64,000 nt of DNA from Jeotgalibacillus sp. ET6 (lineage in GTDB: Bacteria; Bacillota; Bacilli; Bacillales; Jeotgalibacillaceae). The notes below the pieces were generated by a model that saw nothing but the letters and a program-made list of their open reading frames with translations, searched no databases and had not been told where the DNA came from. This document shows, in pieces, positions 18,827-27,972 of the stretch. Numbering within the stretch: the first letter of the stretch is position 1; every line of letters begins with the position of its first letter. The translations under genes were made by a program, and so were the position numbers. The DNA lies in contig NZ_JARUIU010000001.1 of NCBI RefSeq assembly GCF_029667115.1, positions 806,001-870,000 of the forward strand, given 5' to 3'.

Positions 18827-19117
18827 TTACGCTTCCTGAACTACAGGATATACGCTGACTTTTTTCTTATCGCGGCCTACACGCTCGTAGCGCACTACGC
18901 CGTCTGCTTTAGCGAAAAGAGTGTCATCGCCTCCGCGTCCTACGTTAGCTCCAGGATAAATCTTAGTTCCACGCTGACGGAAAAGGATAGAACCACCCGT
19001 AACGAACTGTCCATCCGCACGCTTAGCGCCTAGACGCTTTGAGATTGAATCACGACCGTTCTTAGTAGAACCTACTCCTTTTTTCGATGCGAAAAATTGA
19101 AGATCTAATCTTAACAT
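18827..19117 (-). CDS. rpmA: 50S ribosomal protein L27
   Basis: A 96-residue L27 of the Firmicutes type: the first nine residues (MLRLDLQFF) are the propeptide removed by Prp before [15 protein letters not shown], which reaches the peptidyl-transferase centre. GGGAGGTGG precedes the ATG. It is the last gene of rplU-prp-rpmA. Confidence 0.97.
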   Translation of the reverse strand: MLRLDLQFFASKKGVGSTKNGRDSISKRLGAKRADGQFVTGGSILFRQRGTKIYPGANVGRGGDDTLFAKADGVVRYERVGRDKKKVSVYPVVQEA

Positions 19118-19133
19118 TTACTCCACCTCCCAC

Positions 19134-19463
19134 TTATTTGAAGGTTATTTTGATATATTGTCCATACTCACGTTCGATCGATTGCAGCGATACAATCATC
19201 CCTTCAAGCAGGAGCTGAACCCGCTCATCATCAGCCTTTTCGGTATCAGAAGGAAGATCTATCCGCAAATAGCCTCCTTCAGAGGACTGCTCAATGATTG
19301 GTTCTACGGCAGTAAGTGCATAAATTGCATTTACCGCTCCGAATGAAACAGCAGAAGCACCGGCACAAACCAGGTCCTTTCCCGACTCATCCCAATCAGC
19401 ATGTCCATCCATCTGAAAAGCTTTTATACGGTTACCGTCGCGTTCTATGATCACTTGTATCAT
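19134..19463 (-). CDS. prp: Ribosomal-processing cysteine protease Prp
   Basis: A 109-residue protein (YsxB family) that cleaves the L27 N-terminal extension. The catalytic pair is visible as His in MDGHADW (about residue 21) and Cys in DLVCAGASAV (about residue 33). Its place between rplU and rpmA and the intact L27 propeptide support the assignment. The binding site before the ATG is weak, so it is perhaps coupled to rplU, which ends 11 bp upstream. Confidence 0.92.
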   Translation of the reverse strand: MIQVIIERDGNRIKAFQMDGHADWDESGKDLVCAGASAVSFGAVNAIYALTAVEPIIEQSSEGGYLRIDLPSDTEKADDERVQLLLEGMIVSLQSIEREYGQYIKITFK

Positions 19464-19474
19464 ATCATCCAGCC

Positions 19475-19783
19475 TTATGCGTTGATTTTGCCAATCACAA
19501 CTTTCGTGTATGGTTGACGATGTCCCAGTTTACGATGTTGGTTTTTCTTTGGCTTGTATTTGAAAACAGTGATCTTTTTAGCGCGACCCTGTTTTTCAAC
19601 AGTACCTGTAACCGTTGCTCCATCCACTAATGGACTTCCAACTTTCACATCACTTCCGCCTACGAATAAAACCTTGTCAAACGTTACTTCTACACCAGCT
19701 TCTGCATTTAGCTTCTCGATGTAAACTTCTTGACCTTCAACAACTTTAATTTGCTTGCCGCCAGTTTCAATAATTGCGTACAT
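19475..19783 (-). CDS. rplU: 50S ribosomal protein L21
   Basis: A 102-residue L21: [14 protein letters not shown] at the N-terminus and [17 protein letters not shown] at the C-terminus are diagnostic. The ATG at 19783 has GGAGGTG upstream; longer starts would run into the leader RNA. It is the first gene of the rplU-prp-rpmA operon. Confidence 0.97.
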   Translation of the reverse strand: MYAIIETGGKQIKVVEGQEVYIEKLNAEAGVEVTFDKVLFVGGSDVKVGSPLVDGATVTGTVEKQGRAKKITVFKYKPKKNQHRKLGHRQPYTKVVIGKINA

Positions 19784-19889
19784 TCTCTTGCACCTCCTTA
19801 AATCACTCAGACTCGCCATCTAACAGGTGATCTTTAAGATACTTAAACCTGTAATGCGCGGTTGTAGCACGGGTGCTACAAACAGTAAC
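19784..19889 (-). ncRNA. L21 leader RNA (rplU autoregulatory leader)
   Basis: Between the promoter and rplU the minus strand holds a perfect hairpin TTGTAGCACC/CGTGCTACAA, then ACAGGT...ACCTGT around a loop, in the position of the L21 leader described in Bacillus. Assignment rests on position and paired structure; I could not run a covariance model. Confidence 0.65.
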
Positions 19890-19895
19890 ATATGA

Positions 19896-19925
19896 ATGTT
19901 ATCACAAAAGAATAGACCATGTCAA
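19896..19925 (-). promoter_or_regulatory. Sigma-A promoter for rplU-prp-rpmA
   Basis: On the minus strand a perfect TTGACA (19925-19920) and TAACAT (19901-19896) with 18-bp spacing, just upstream of the leader. Confidence 0.65.
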
Positions 19926-19948
19926 CGTATTTTCAGCGTATTCCTCAA

Positions 19949-21382
19949 TCATGAATACCGTTTAATCGAATAAGCAGGATGACTGTGAGAAACCTCTTTA
20001 AAATCGATTGAAAACCCCAGTAAGCCCTCTAACTCTTTTGCAAATGAACCTTCTTTCCCATTAAACGCAGCAATGATTTCTTTTGTTGCTTCCACTTCGA
20101 CACCAACATCTATTTCTCTTCTTTTCTGAACCAGTTCCCGTTCCAATTGAAAAGCAAGAGATTCAGGTGAGAGCACTTTTCCTTTACCGCTGCATACAGG
20201 GCAGCGGACCGTTCTCAATTCGTCAATTGACGGTCTGGTCTTTTTGCGGGTAAGTAAAAATAAACTTAGCGGCGTGAATCCGATGGTTTCTACGTGCTTA
20301 AAGTCTGCAGCGGCCCGCTTTTCTATCAGCTTAGTCACAGAGTTCAAGTCTTCCTGGTCATTCATGTTAATAAAATCGATCGCGACGATGCCGCTGATAT
20401 CCCGAAGCTGAAGCTGGTGCATGATTTCAAGAGCTGCCCGCTCATTTATTTTCCGAATCATGTCACGATTGTTTCCCGACCGGGCAAGCTTGCCTGAATT
20501 CACATCTACAACGGTCATAGCTTCAGTGCTTTCGATAACAATGGAAATCCCATCATTCAGCCATACAATTTTTTTTAATACCTTTTCGTCAATAGTATGT
20601 AACCCTTTTGAATGAAAAATATTTTCATCGCCTCTGTAATGCTCACATTGCCATTGCAGCGATGGGCTGGATAAAAGGGTTTCCTTAATGGCATGGTGCA
20701 TCTCCGGATCGTCAACCCATATCGTTCCTTTTGAATGCTGCCCAATCAATTTTTCAATGCTGTCGTTAAAGGCAGACCGTTCAAAAACAGCTGTGGCTGA
20801 AGAATTGGATGTGTTCATTTTTTGTTCCCATTTTTTTATGGTTTTTCTTAGATCCTGTATTTCCTTTGCCAGGTCTTCGACGGTCATTTCCTCTGCTTCC
20901 GTACGGAAAATCAAGCCTTCATTTTGATCAAGTTGAGCACCTGCCCAAGCCGCCAGTTTTTGACGGGCAGAGCCGTTTTCAATTTTTTTAGAAATGGTTA
21001 CATTTTCTCCATAAGGAAAATACACCATGCCTCTCCCTGTACATTCAATATTGCAGGTCAGCAGCGCTCCTTTAGTTTCGGATTCATCTTTACGAACCTG
21101 CACCATTAGTCTCTGACCCTGATGCAGTACGGCGTGAATGGGTTCTTTTTTAGCTGCCCATGGAATTTCCTGTAGAGAAAGATATCCGTTTTTACCCGTG
21201 TCAAAAGAAACAAACGCTGCGTTTAGGGAAGATTTTACAGAGTGCACAATCGCAGAGTATACATTCCCGACCTTCGATGGTTGATCAGGAGGGTATATCT
21301 CGTACCTCATTGCTTTATTTCCCTGTAAAAACAGCCATCTTTTCTCGCGCTCTCTGGCATTAATGATAATATGATTTTCCAA
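19949..21382 (-). CDS. rng: RNase E/G-family ribonuclease
   Basis: A 477-residue single-strand endoribonuclease of the RNase E/G type. It has an S1 domain near the N-terminus (GNVYSAIVHSVKSSLNAAFVSF...GYLSL, about 30-85), catalytic Asp segments (VVDVNSGKL and GIVAIDFINM, about 290-340) and a C-terminal zinc-link CPVC motif (about 410) used for oligomerisation. The TTG at 21382 has GAGAGGAAG upstream; longer frames overlap spoIVFB and add unrelated residues. B. subtilis lacks this enzyme, so it is a difference from the model order, though common elsewhere in Bacillales. Confidence 0.88.
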   Translation of the reverse strand: MENHIIINAREREKRWLFLQGNKAMRYEIYPPDQPSKVGNVYSAIVHSVKSSLNAAFVSFDTGKNGYLSLQEIPWAAKKEPIHAVLHQGQRLMVQVRKDESETKGALLTCNIECTGRGMVYFPYGENVTISKKIENGSARQKLAAWAGAQLDQNEGLIFRTEAEEMTVEDLAKEIQDLRKTIKKWEQKMNTSNSSATAVFERSAFNDSIEKLIGQHSKGTIWVDDPEMHHAIKETLLSSPSLQWQCEHYRGDENIFHSKGLHTIDEKVLKKIVWLNDGISIVIESTEAMTVVDVNSGKLARSGNNRDMIRKINERAALEIMHQLQLRDISGIVAIDFINMNDQEDLNSVTKLIEKRAAADFKHVETIGFTPLSLFLLTRKKTRPSIDELRTVRCPVCSGKGKVLSPESLAFQLERELVQKRREIDVGVEVEATKEIIAAFNGKEGSFAKELEGLLGFSIDFKEVSHSHPAYSIKRYS

Positions 21383-21467
21383 AGCTTCTTTTCTTCCTCT
21401 CAAATTAATCTGTTGATTGCAGTATAGCATGATTAATGCATGCAGCATATGCACCAACTGAAGAGGT

Positions 21468-22313
21468 TTATTTTTGAAGAAGCGACGCCAGCGTCCGCGA
21501 CGGATTTCCATGTTTAAAATAATATTCAATAATGGAATGGTCCGGAATAAGACCGATTGTTTTTTGATTATTTTTTATAATAATCATGTCTCTTTGACCT
21601 TTTTTCAGTGCGTGCAATACCTGGCTGATCGGGTCCTGCATGGTGAGATGGATCATACGCGGCAGATGTGCAGGCGGGGCAGGCTTAGACAGCCGTTCAA
21701 GCCAGAATTGTCTTTCCAGCATATGCCGGTGCTTCCATTGTAAAAAGCAGCTAAACAACACGTAAACCAACACAAACACCCATTGAACCGTCAGTCCGAG
21801 GTAAAAGAATACAGTCAAGAATGTGACCAGTGTACCTAGTAAGCTGAGGAGGAGTGTTTCCTTCACTGCCTGCTTGTAGGAGGTGATTTTGGCAAGAAGC
21901 AAAAAAAGTATTCTTCCGCCATCAAGCGGCCAAATGGGAAGGATATTAAATAGAAGCAAAGCAAGATTAATTTGCTGAAAAAGTGCGTAGTATGTCCAGT
22001 CCTGAAAAAGCCAAAATGCTGCTGCTCCGATAAAAACATGCTGAATAGGACCAGCAGCCACGACAGCAAGCTCTTCAGCAAGCGGACGGTCCAGGATGCC
22101 TTCTACTTCCAGTTTCCCTCCAAAGGGCAGAAGCGAGATGGAAACGATCTTCCAGCGAAAACACCATGCAGCTGCTGCGTGGCCGCATTCATGAATCACG
22201 ATAATCAGAAATAACAGGAAAAAAGAAATAAACTGACCGGTCACAAAAGAAATGCCGGCCAACGACCAGGTTAAAGGATGAATGGATAATTTGATCCTGA
22301 CATTACTCCTCAT
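21468..22313 (-). CDS. spoIVFB: SpoIVFB, intramembrane pro-sigma-K protease
   Basis: A 281-residue site-2-type metalloprotease of the mother-cell engulfment membrane that cleaves pro-sigma-K. The zinc motif HECGH lies in a membrane helix (about 41-45), the third ligand in PLDGG (about 136-140, NILPIWPLDGG). The C-terminal ~90 residues resemble a CBS domain (MQDPISQVLHALKKGQ, IIKNNQKTIGLI), which senses ATP in homologues. It overlaps the end of spoIVFA by 11 bp, which argues for coupled translation. Confidence 0.93.
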   Translation of the reverse strand: MRSNVRIKLSIHPLTWSLAGISFVTGQFISFFLLFLIIVIHECGHAAAAWCFRWKIVSISLLPFGGKLEVEGILDRPLAEELAVVAAGPIQHVFIGAAAFWLFQDWTYYALFQQINLALLLFNILPIWPLDGGRILFLLLAKITSYKQAVKETLLLSLLGTLVTFLTVFFYLGLTVQWVFVLVYVLFSCFLQWKHRHMLERQFWLERLSKPAPPAHLPRMIHLTMQDPISQVLHALKKGQRDMIIIKNNQKTIGLIPDHSIIEYYFKHGNPSRTLASLLQK

Positions 22314-23004
22314 TTTCTAAAAATAATTCAGACGGATCCAGGAAACCCTGCTTATCCCGAACTGAAAACATAAATCCCCCGCCCCCCACAACTTGTCCGA
22401 TTATTTGTCCGCGCTGCACATGATCAAATGGACGAAATGAAGCAGGATCAATCCCTTCGTAAATTGTCTCTCGATCATCAGCATGCTGAATCACCATCAT
22501 CCTTTCATTTTCAACAGCACCTATGTAAAGAACAATACCGGATTCTGTGGCGTACACATTTTCTCCCTTTCCTGCTGAAATCACAAGCTGATCGCCCTGC
22601 TTGGACATAGTTGAATCAGAAAAAGAAGAAACAGGGGCTGCATACAACAATTCAGAGCTGTAGACGGCTGATTGCGGCCCGGATTCTGAGTAGCCAAGAT
22701 AGCCTCCCCACTTTTCCTGGAGTGAAGCAAAAGAAAAAGTAGTAGCAGCTAATGTAATAATTGGTTCCTTTACTTTGTCAGGAATTGATTGGGGATGGTC
22801 ATGAATCCAAAGAGCAGCAGCAACAATCACAACTGACACGATGGACTTTACCAGCAGACGGTTCACAAACCAGTATGCCTGGTCTTGTGGAGAAGAAGAA
22901 GGCTCCTGCTTTTGCACTGGTACAGTTCTTCGCGGAGTAATTTTTCCGATTCTTCCCTTTCGTTTTTCAGCTGCCTGCATTTTGATCAATGATGGATGCC
23001 TCAT
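22303..23004 (-). CDS. spoIVFA: SpoIVFA, inhibitor/anchor of SpoIVFB
   Basis: A 233-residue protein with a basic cytoplasmic N-terminus, a membrane helix (about 49-68) and an extracytoplasmic M23/LytM-like domain (about 135-225, GENVYATESGIVLYIG, HVQRGQIIGQV). The domain looks degenerate, as in SpoIVFA, which holds SpoIVFB inactive and is degraded by SpoIVB. The ATG at 23004 has AGAGGAGTG six bases upstream; the longer frame from 23088 runs into the promoter. It forms an operon with spoIVFB. Confidence 0.9.
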   Translation of the reverse strand: MRHPSLIKMQAAEKRKGRIGKITPRRTVPVQKQEPSSSPQDQAYWFVNRLLVKSIVSVVIVAAALWIHDHPQSIPDKVKEPIITLAATTFSFASLQEKWGGYLGYSESGPQSAVYSSELLYAAPVSSFSDSTMSKQGDQLVISAGKGENVYATESGIVLYIGAVENERMMVIQHADDRETIYEGIDPASFRPFDHVQRGQIIGQVVGGGGFMFSVRDKQGFLDPSELFLENEE

Positions 23005-23041
23005 CTTTTCACTCCTCTTGTTAAGCAGTTTCTTTACTCTA

Positions 23042-23070
23042 ACCATATGGCGAAGAAAAGAAAAATATGA
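23042..23070 (-). promoter_or_regulatory. Sigma-E promoter for spoIVFA-spoIVFB
   Basis: On the minus strand a perfect TCATATT (23070-23064) and CATATGGT (23049-23042) with 14-bp spacing, 37 bp upstream of the spoIVFA start. The operon is sigma-E dependent in B. subtilis. The -35 box overlaps the T-tract of the minD terminator. Confidence 0.65.
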
Positions 23071-23104
23071 AAAAACTGACCCCCGCATCCTTGAGGGTCA
23101 GTTT
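23066..23104 (-). terminator. Terminator after minD
   Basis: On the minus strand AAACTGACCC pairs with GGGTCAGTTT around a loop and is followed by a T-rich run. It lies 58 bp after minD and ends the mreBCD-minCD cluster. Confidence 0.75.
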
Positions 23105-23161
23105 AAGAAACCTTTTATAAAAGATAAATGATGATAATGGCTTTCCGCTCGTATTCATTCA

Positions 23162-23962
23162 TTATTTTTTAGACATAAAACTAAATAACTTTTGAAAAAA
23201 CGTTTTTTTCTCTTCTGTTAAAGACATTAGTGGAATCGATTCACCGAGAATCCGCCTCGCAATATTCCTGTAAGCTAAAGAAGCTTTATTATCAGGGTTC
23301 ATTGCAATCGGCTCACCCTTATTCGAAGCTGTTATCACCTGGTCATCATCCACTACAATACCAAGAAGATCAATGGACAAATGCGTAGTAATTTCGTCGA
23401 TATCAAGCATATCGCCCGATTCCATTAAGTGATTGCGGATCCGGTTAATGATCAGCATAGGAGGATCAATTTCCTCCTGTTCGAGCAATCCGACAATGCG
23501 GTCTGCGTCACGCACAGCAGAACGTTCAGGTGTAGTGACGACAATCGCCTTATTCGCACCTGCAATCGCATTTTTATAACCCTGCTCAATTCCTGCAGGA
23601 CAATCAATCAGAATGTAGTCATAGTCCTGCTTCAACTGATCCACAAGTTCTCTCATTTGAGCCGGATCAACAGCTGACTTGTCACTCGTTTGAGCAGCCG
23701 GAAGCAGATATAAAAGATCATCAAAACGTTTATCTTTTACAAGCGCCTGATGGACTTTGCAGCGACCTTCAATTACATCCACCAAATCATAGATAATTCG
23801 GTTTTCAAGACCGAGAACCACATCCAGATTGCGCAGGCCGATATCTGTGTCAATCAAACATACTTTTTTTCCTTGCATCGCTATAGCGGTTCCAAGGTTT
23901 GCGGTAGTGGTCGTTTTTCCTACTCCGCCTTTTCCAGAGGTAATAACGATTGCATCGCCCAC
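23162..23962 (-). CDS. minD: Septum-site determining ATPase MinD
   Basis: A 266-residue ParA/MinD ATPase that places MinC at the membrane to block polar septa. It has the deviant Walker A KGGVGKTT (about 11-18), DTDIGLRNLD, IIDCPAGIEQG-type Walker B and a C-terminal amphipathic membrane-targeting helix (about 253-266, FFQKLFSFMSKK). The start is GTG with AAGGGGG upstream, next to the minC stop. Confidence 0.97.
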   Translation of the reverse strand: MGDAIVITSGKGGVGKTTTTANLGTAIAMQGKKVCLIDTDIGLRNLDVVLGLENRIIYDLVDVIEGRCKVHQALVKDKRFDDLLYLLPAAQTSDKSAVDPAQMRELVDQLKQDYDYILIDCPAGIEQGYKNAIAGANKAIVVTTPERSAVRDADRIVGLLEQEEIDPPMLIINRIRNHLMESGDMLDIDEITTHLSIDLLGIVVDDDQVITASNKGEPIAMNPDNKASLAYRNIARRILGESIPLMSLTEEKKTFFQKLFSFMSKK

Positions 23963-23963
23963 T

Positions 23964-24647
23964 TTACATTCCCCCTTTGTAATTCGTAATGGACGGACGT
24001 ATATGCCTTAACACCTGAAGCCGATCCACTACGATTTGTTCTGTTTCGTCTATGTAGGCGCATTCCATTTCATGTGAATCATAATCATTTTTGTCCAAAT
24101 CAGGCGCGCGGTTTAAATACTTGGATATTCTTAATTGGGACGGGAGCATTTGTGAAGCTGCGATAACAGCATCTTCATTTCCATAACATCCCGCGTGCGC
24201 AATTCCTTTTAACGTTCCAAGGATATAAATATTCCCGCCGGCTCTGATCATTCCTCCCGGGTTTACATCACCAATCAAAAGGAAGTCACCTTCCACATCG
24301 ATTACCTGCCCGGAGCGGACGATTCCTGCAATTGTCGACATTTCGCGCTGACGGATAATTTGTTCAGCGAGATCCACCGTAATCACATTGCTTTGAATCT
24401 CGTCCACAATAAGACTTTTTTGGCTTTTTACAATTTCTCTTAATTCCTCTTGCTGGTCTTCAGTTAAAAAGCGGTTTCCTGCTTCAATTTTCACAGATAT
24501 TACATGCTGATCGTCCATCGCCTTGTATTGTACAGCTAATTTTTCAATCAGCTCTTCTTTTAACAGGTCGTACCCGCAACGATCATCAAGTTTTAGAATG
24601 AAGCCGTCTTTTGTGCCTTTAATCATGACATTTTGCCGATTACCCAT
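23964..24647 (-). CDS. minC: Septum-site determining protein MinC
   Basis: A 227-residue inhibitor of FtsZ assembly. The N-terminal FtsZ-binding domain (about 1-100) is followed by the right-handed beta-helix MinD-binding domain (about 115-215) with GDVNPGGMIRAGGNIYILGTL. GAGGTG precedes the ATG. It follows mreD and is probably in the mreB-mreC-mreD-minC-minD operon as in B. subtilis. Confidence 0.96.
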   Translation of the reverse strand: MGNRQNVMIKGTKDGFILKLDDRCGYDLLKEELIEKLAVQYKAMDDQHVISVKIEAGNRFLTEDQQEELREIVKSQKSLIVDEIQSNVITVDLAEQIIRQREMSTIAGIVRSGQVIDVEGDFLLIGDVNPGGMIRAGGNIYILGTLKGIAHAGCYGNEDAVIAASQMLPSQLRISKYLNRAPDLDKNDYDSHEMECAYIDETEQIVVDRLQVLRHIRPSITNYKGGM

Positions 24648-24682
24648 TTTTTCACCTCAATACCCTTGCATTCACTTACTTA

Positions 24683-25201
24683 TTAGTCCTCCAAATGTGC
24701 ATGCTGCAAATTGCCGATCCATGATTTTAAAGGATAAGCAAGCAGCAGCAAAAATAGAGAATTAAAAAGAAGTGTGGAATATAATCGCTGTGTCAGAAAC
24801 GTCTTAAAGTCAATACCAGCAACCCCGATCAGCATATTAAACTGGTAAACGGCGCATTCCATAAGTGCAATAAGGAAAAGTCCGAGCAGTCCAACTACGA
24901 TAAGGTTCTGATTAATGAATCTCAATATATATAAAGCTATATATACCAATAAAGGAAATAAAAACATATAAATACCGATAATACCAGTGAAAAATACATC
25001 GTATAAGAGCCCGAAGGTAAATCCATAAATATAAGCGGTTTTTGGCTTATAGTAGACACTAAGAAGAAGAATGAATAAGAACAAAAAGCGCGGAACGAGA
25101 AATCTGGTTTCGCCATACGCTTCAATGGGAGAAAATGTCGCAAAAATACTTTCACTGTAAAAAATAACAATGCCGAGAATCGGAAGAATTAAACGCGTCA
25201 T
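24683..25201 (-). CDS. mreD: Rod-shape determining protein MreD
   Basis: A 172-residue membrane protein with five or six helices, part of the MreBCD-RodA elongasome. The ATG overlaps the mreC stop by four bases. Sequence conservation in the family is low, and position between mreC and minC is the strongest support, together with the GFTFGLLYDVFF-type segment. Confidence 0.92.
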   Translation of the reverse strand: MTRLILPILGIVIFYSESIFATFSPIEAYGETRFLVPRFLFLFILLLSVYYKPKTAYIYGFTFGLLYDVFFTGIIGIYMFLFPLLVYIALYILRFINQNLIVVGLLGLFLIALMECAVYQFNMLIGVAGIDFKTFLTQRLYSTLLFNSLFLLLLAYPLKSWIGNLQHAHLED

Positions 25202-26085
25202 TCTTCTTCCTCCTCATCCTGGCTGTCCTCTTCAATTTCATCTTGTCCTGCTGCTGTCCGTTCAATAACCATTACATGCTCAAGATCATACAGGCTAGAA
25301 GCCGGTTTCACATAAGCCGTTTGGGTGAGTCCGTATTCATCGGAGGACACTTCTGTAACTTCTCCGATCAGCAGGTCTTTAGGGAAGACACCCCCCAATC
25401 CGGATGTGATCACTTTTGATCCTACTTCAACTTCCTGATCAAACGGAATTTTCTTTACCATCAGCTCATCCCGCGAAAGATCAAAGCCTTCCACAAGTCC
25501 AAATACATTGGATTCCTCTGACTGAATTAAAGCAGAAACGCGGTTATTAGGATTTCTGGCACTTAAAAGTTCTACCGTTGAAGTAAACTGGCTTGTATCT
25601 TTTATTCTGCCGATCATTCCGCTTGCTGTCTGAACCGCCATATCTTTTTCAATTCCGTTAATCTGGCCTTTATCAATAATAATAGATTCCTGCCACTGAT
25701 CAGGATTTCTTGCAATAACTGTTGCATTTACGACGTTAAAATCCCGTAAATTCTCTTCAATTTCAACAACTGCCCGCAGTTCTTCATTGTCACGGGTTAA
25801 GTCGGTTACCTGAGTTTGAAGAAGCACCAATTCTTCCAATCTCGCTTTGAGCGTTTGATTTTCAGAGTAGGTATTTGTCAGGTCCTGTACATTTTCGATA
25901 ATGCCTTGCGTGAATCCGGCTGGCTTGGAAGCAATATTCTGTCCAAAACCTACGATGTCCTTTGCAAATTGCTCCGGCCAGGAAATTTTATCTCTTTCGC
26001 CTAAAGAAAAGCCAATTAGCGCAACCAGCAGAATAATACTAAGCAGGAGCACAATAAGCCGCTTGTTCATAAAAAATGGGGGCAT
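25198..26085 (-). CDS. mreC: Rod-shape determining protein MreC
   Basis: A 295-residue protein with one N-terminal membrane helix (about 8-26), a coiled coil (about 65-110, NQTLKARLEELVLLQTQ) and a C-terminal double beta-barrel (about 115-275) including RNPDQWQESIIIDKGQ and VITSGLGGVFPKDL. The acidic tail (EEDSQDEEEEE) is presumably disordered. It links cytoplasmic MreB with extracellular wall synthases. GAGGTG precedes the ATG. Confidence 0.96.
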   Translation of the reverse strand: MPPFFMNKRLIVLLLSIILLVALIGFSLGERDKISWPEQFAKDIVGFGQNIASKPAGFTQGIIENVQDLTNTYSENQTLKARLEELVLLQTQVTDLTRDNEELRAVVEIEENLRDFNVVNATVIARNPDQWQESIIIDKGQINGIEKDMAVQTASGMIGRIKDTSQFTSTVELLSARNPNNRVSALIQSEESNVFGLVEGFDLSRDELMVKKIPFDQEVEVGSKVITSGLGGVFPKDLLIGEVTEVSSDEYGLTQTAYVKPASSLYDLEHVMVIERTAAGQDEIEEDSQDEEEEE

Positions 26086-26117
26086 GATTTAAAACACCTC
26101 AATTAAAGTAAACGCGA

Positions 26118-27122
26118 TTATTTTTGCTTTTTAAAGTAATCAATATTGTCCAATGCTTTTCCTGTTCCGATTGCTACACAATCTAAAGGCTCTTCGGCAA
26201 TATGCACAGGCATTTCTGTTTCCCTTGTAATCATCTCATCAAGCTTTCTGAGCAATGCTCCGCCGCCTGTCAGTACAATTCCACGATCCATAATATCAGC
26301 TGACAGCTCCGGAGGAGTTTTTTCAAGTGTGCTCTTCACTGAATCAATAATGGAAGTCACGGTATCTGACAAAGCCTGTGTAATCTCTGTTTCGGCAATT
26401 TGAATCGTCTTAGGAAGACCTGTCAGTAAATCACGGCCCCGGATATCCATTTCTCTTGGCTCATCTGACACAATAGCTGAACCAATCTCAATTTTAATCA
26501 TTTCTGCTGTCCGCTCGCCAATCATTAAATTATACTGCTTTCTTATATAGGAGATAATTGAATCATCCATCTCATCCCCTGCCACGCGGATCGACTCGCT
26601 AGTAACGATGCCGCCGAGTGAAATAACAGCTACTTCTGTTGTCCCGCCCCCGATATCTACAACCATACTGCCGGTTGGTTCCCATACAGGAAGGTTAGCG
26701 CCTATGGCTGCAGCGAAAGGCTCTTCAATCGGAAACGCATCACGAGCTCCCGCCTGCCGGGCTGCATCAATAACGGCTCTTCGTTCAACCGAAGTGATTC
26801 CTGAAGGCACGCAGACCATAACATATGGCTTGCGTGAAGAAAACCCACTGTTTTTTAATGCCTGATTCATGTAATACTTCATCATGGTTGATGTCGTTTC
26901 AAAATCGGCGATTACGCCATCTTTCATCGGACGAAGCGCGACAATATTCCCCGGCGTTCTTCCGATCATGTTTCTCGCTTCATTTCCCACCGCAACAATA
27001 TCTTTCGTATCCTGGCGTAAAGCCACAACGGACGGCTCGCGCACAACAATACCTTTTCCTTTTATGTAAACGAGTGTATTTGCTGTTCCTAAATCGATTC
27101 CAATATCTTTTGATCCAAACAT
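26118..27122 (-). CDS. mreB: Cell-shape determining actin homologue MreB
   Basis: A 334-residue bacterial actin that guides lateral wall synthesis. The ATP-binding motifs [10 protein letters not shown] (about 8-17), [14 protein letters not shown] and LTGGGALL are intact. GGGAGA precedes the ATG. It heads the mreBCD-minCD cluster after radC. A TATAAT-like sequence upstream has no convincing -35 box. Confidence 0.98.
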   Translation of the reverse strand: MFGSKDIGIDLGTANTLVYIKGKGIVVREPSVVALRQDTKDIVAVGNEARNMIGRTPGNIVALRPMKDGVIADFETTSTMMKYYMNQALKNSGFSSRKPYVMVCVPSGITSVERRAVIDAARQAGARDAFPIEEPFAAAIGANLPVWEPTGSMVVDIGGGTTEVAVISLGGIVTSESIRVAGDEMDDSIISYIRKQYNLMIGERTAEMIKIEIGSAIVSDEPREMDIRGRDLLTGLPKTIQIAETEITQALSDTVTSIIDSVKSTLEKTPPELSADIMDRGIVLTGGGALLRKLDEMITRETEMPVHIAEEPLDCVAIGTGKALDNIDYFKKQK

Positions 27123-27232
27123 GGAGTATCTCCCTTTCTAATTCCACTGCTAAAAAGTGCCTGACTTTATTCTAGCACTCTTGCAAAAACCATAGCTTTT
27201 ATTATATATCACCCAACATTAAAATAACAGAG

Positions 27233-27931
27233 TTACATATACCCTTTTTCCTTTAAGCTGACATACTTCTTGTCTCCAATGATTAAATGGTCAAGCACTT
27301 CAATGCCTATCATCTTCCCGCACTCTACTAATCTTCTTGTTACATCAATGTCTTCCTTCGATGGCGCCGGGTCTCCACTCGGGTGATTATGTGCACAAAC
27401 AATCGAGGCAGCTGAACGCCTGAATGCTTCTTTAAACACCTCTCTCGGATGAACAATGGAAGCATTAAGACTGCCAATAAAAATGGTTTGCTGATGCATC
27501 ACCTGATTTTTCGTATTAAGATAAAGGCAGACAAAATGCTCCTGCTGCAAAAACCGCATATCGTTCATTAGAAAGTTCGCCCCGTCTTCAGGGGACCGAA
27601 TCACGTAGCGGTCTTCAAAGGTCAGGTTGGAAATGCGCCTGCCGATTTCAATCGCTGCCATTACCTGGACAGCCTTGGCCTGACCGATTCCGCTGATTGT
27701 CATGATTTCTTCAAGAGACGCCTCTTTTAATAGACGTAAACCCTCGAACTGATGTAACAGACGATTTGAAAGATTTAAGACAGATTCTTTTCTTGTTCCT
27801 GTTCGGAGTAAAATAGCAATGAGCTCCTGATTGGATAAACTTTGGGGGCCTTGTGTGATGAGGCGTTCTCTGGGGCGGTCTTCTTCAGCAAAATCCCTAA
27901 TCATTAAAGTTGTCTGAGGCTTTGTAATCAA
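27233..27931 (-). CDS. radC: RadC/JAB-domain protein (DNA repair protein RadC family)
   Basis: A 232-residue protein with an N-terminal helix-hairpin-helix (ISGIGQAKAVQVMAA, about 76-90) and a JAB1/MPN-type metalloenzyme domain with EVFKEAFRRSAASIVCAHNHPSGDPAPSKED (His-x-His-x10-Asp). A role in DNA repair has been questioned. The start is TTG with AAGGAGG upstream. It lies between maf and mreB as in B. subtilis (ysxA). Confidence 0.93.
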   Translation of the reverse strand: MITKPQTTLMIRDFAEEDRPRERLITQGPQSLSNQELIAILLRTGTRKESVLNLSNRLLHQFEGLRLLKEASLEEIMTISGIGQAKAVQVMAAIEIGRRISNLTFEDRYVIRSPEDGANFLMNDMRFLQQEHFVCLYLNTKNQVMHQQTIFIGSLNASIVHPREVFKEAFRRSAASIVCAHNHPSGDPAPSKEDIDVTRRLVECGKMIGIEVLDHLIIGDKKYVSLKEKGYM

Positions 27932-27972
27932 CAGGTTTCCTCCTTAAGATTCCAGGAAGAAAAGAAGCCGCA

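Noticed and set aside
19949-21529. Long rng frame overlapping spoIVFB
   Set aside because: The extra ~49 residues are basic and unlike RNase E/G N-termini; the TTG at 21382 has a good site.
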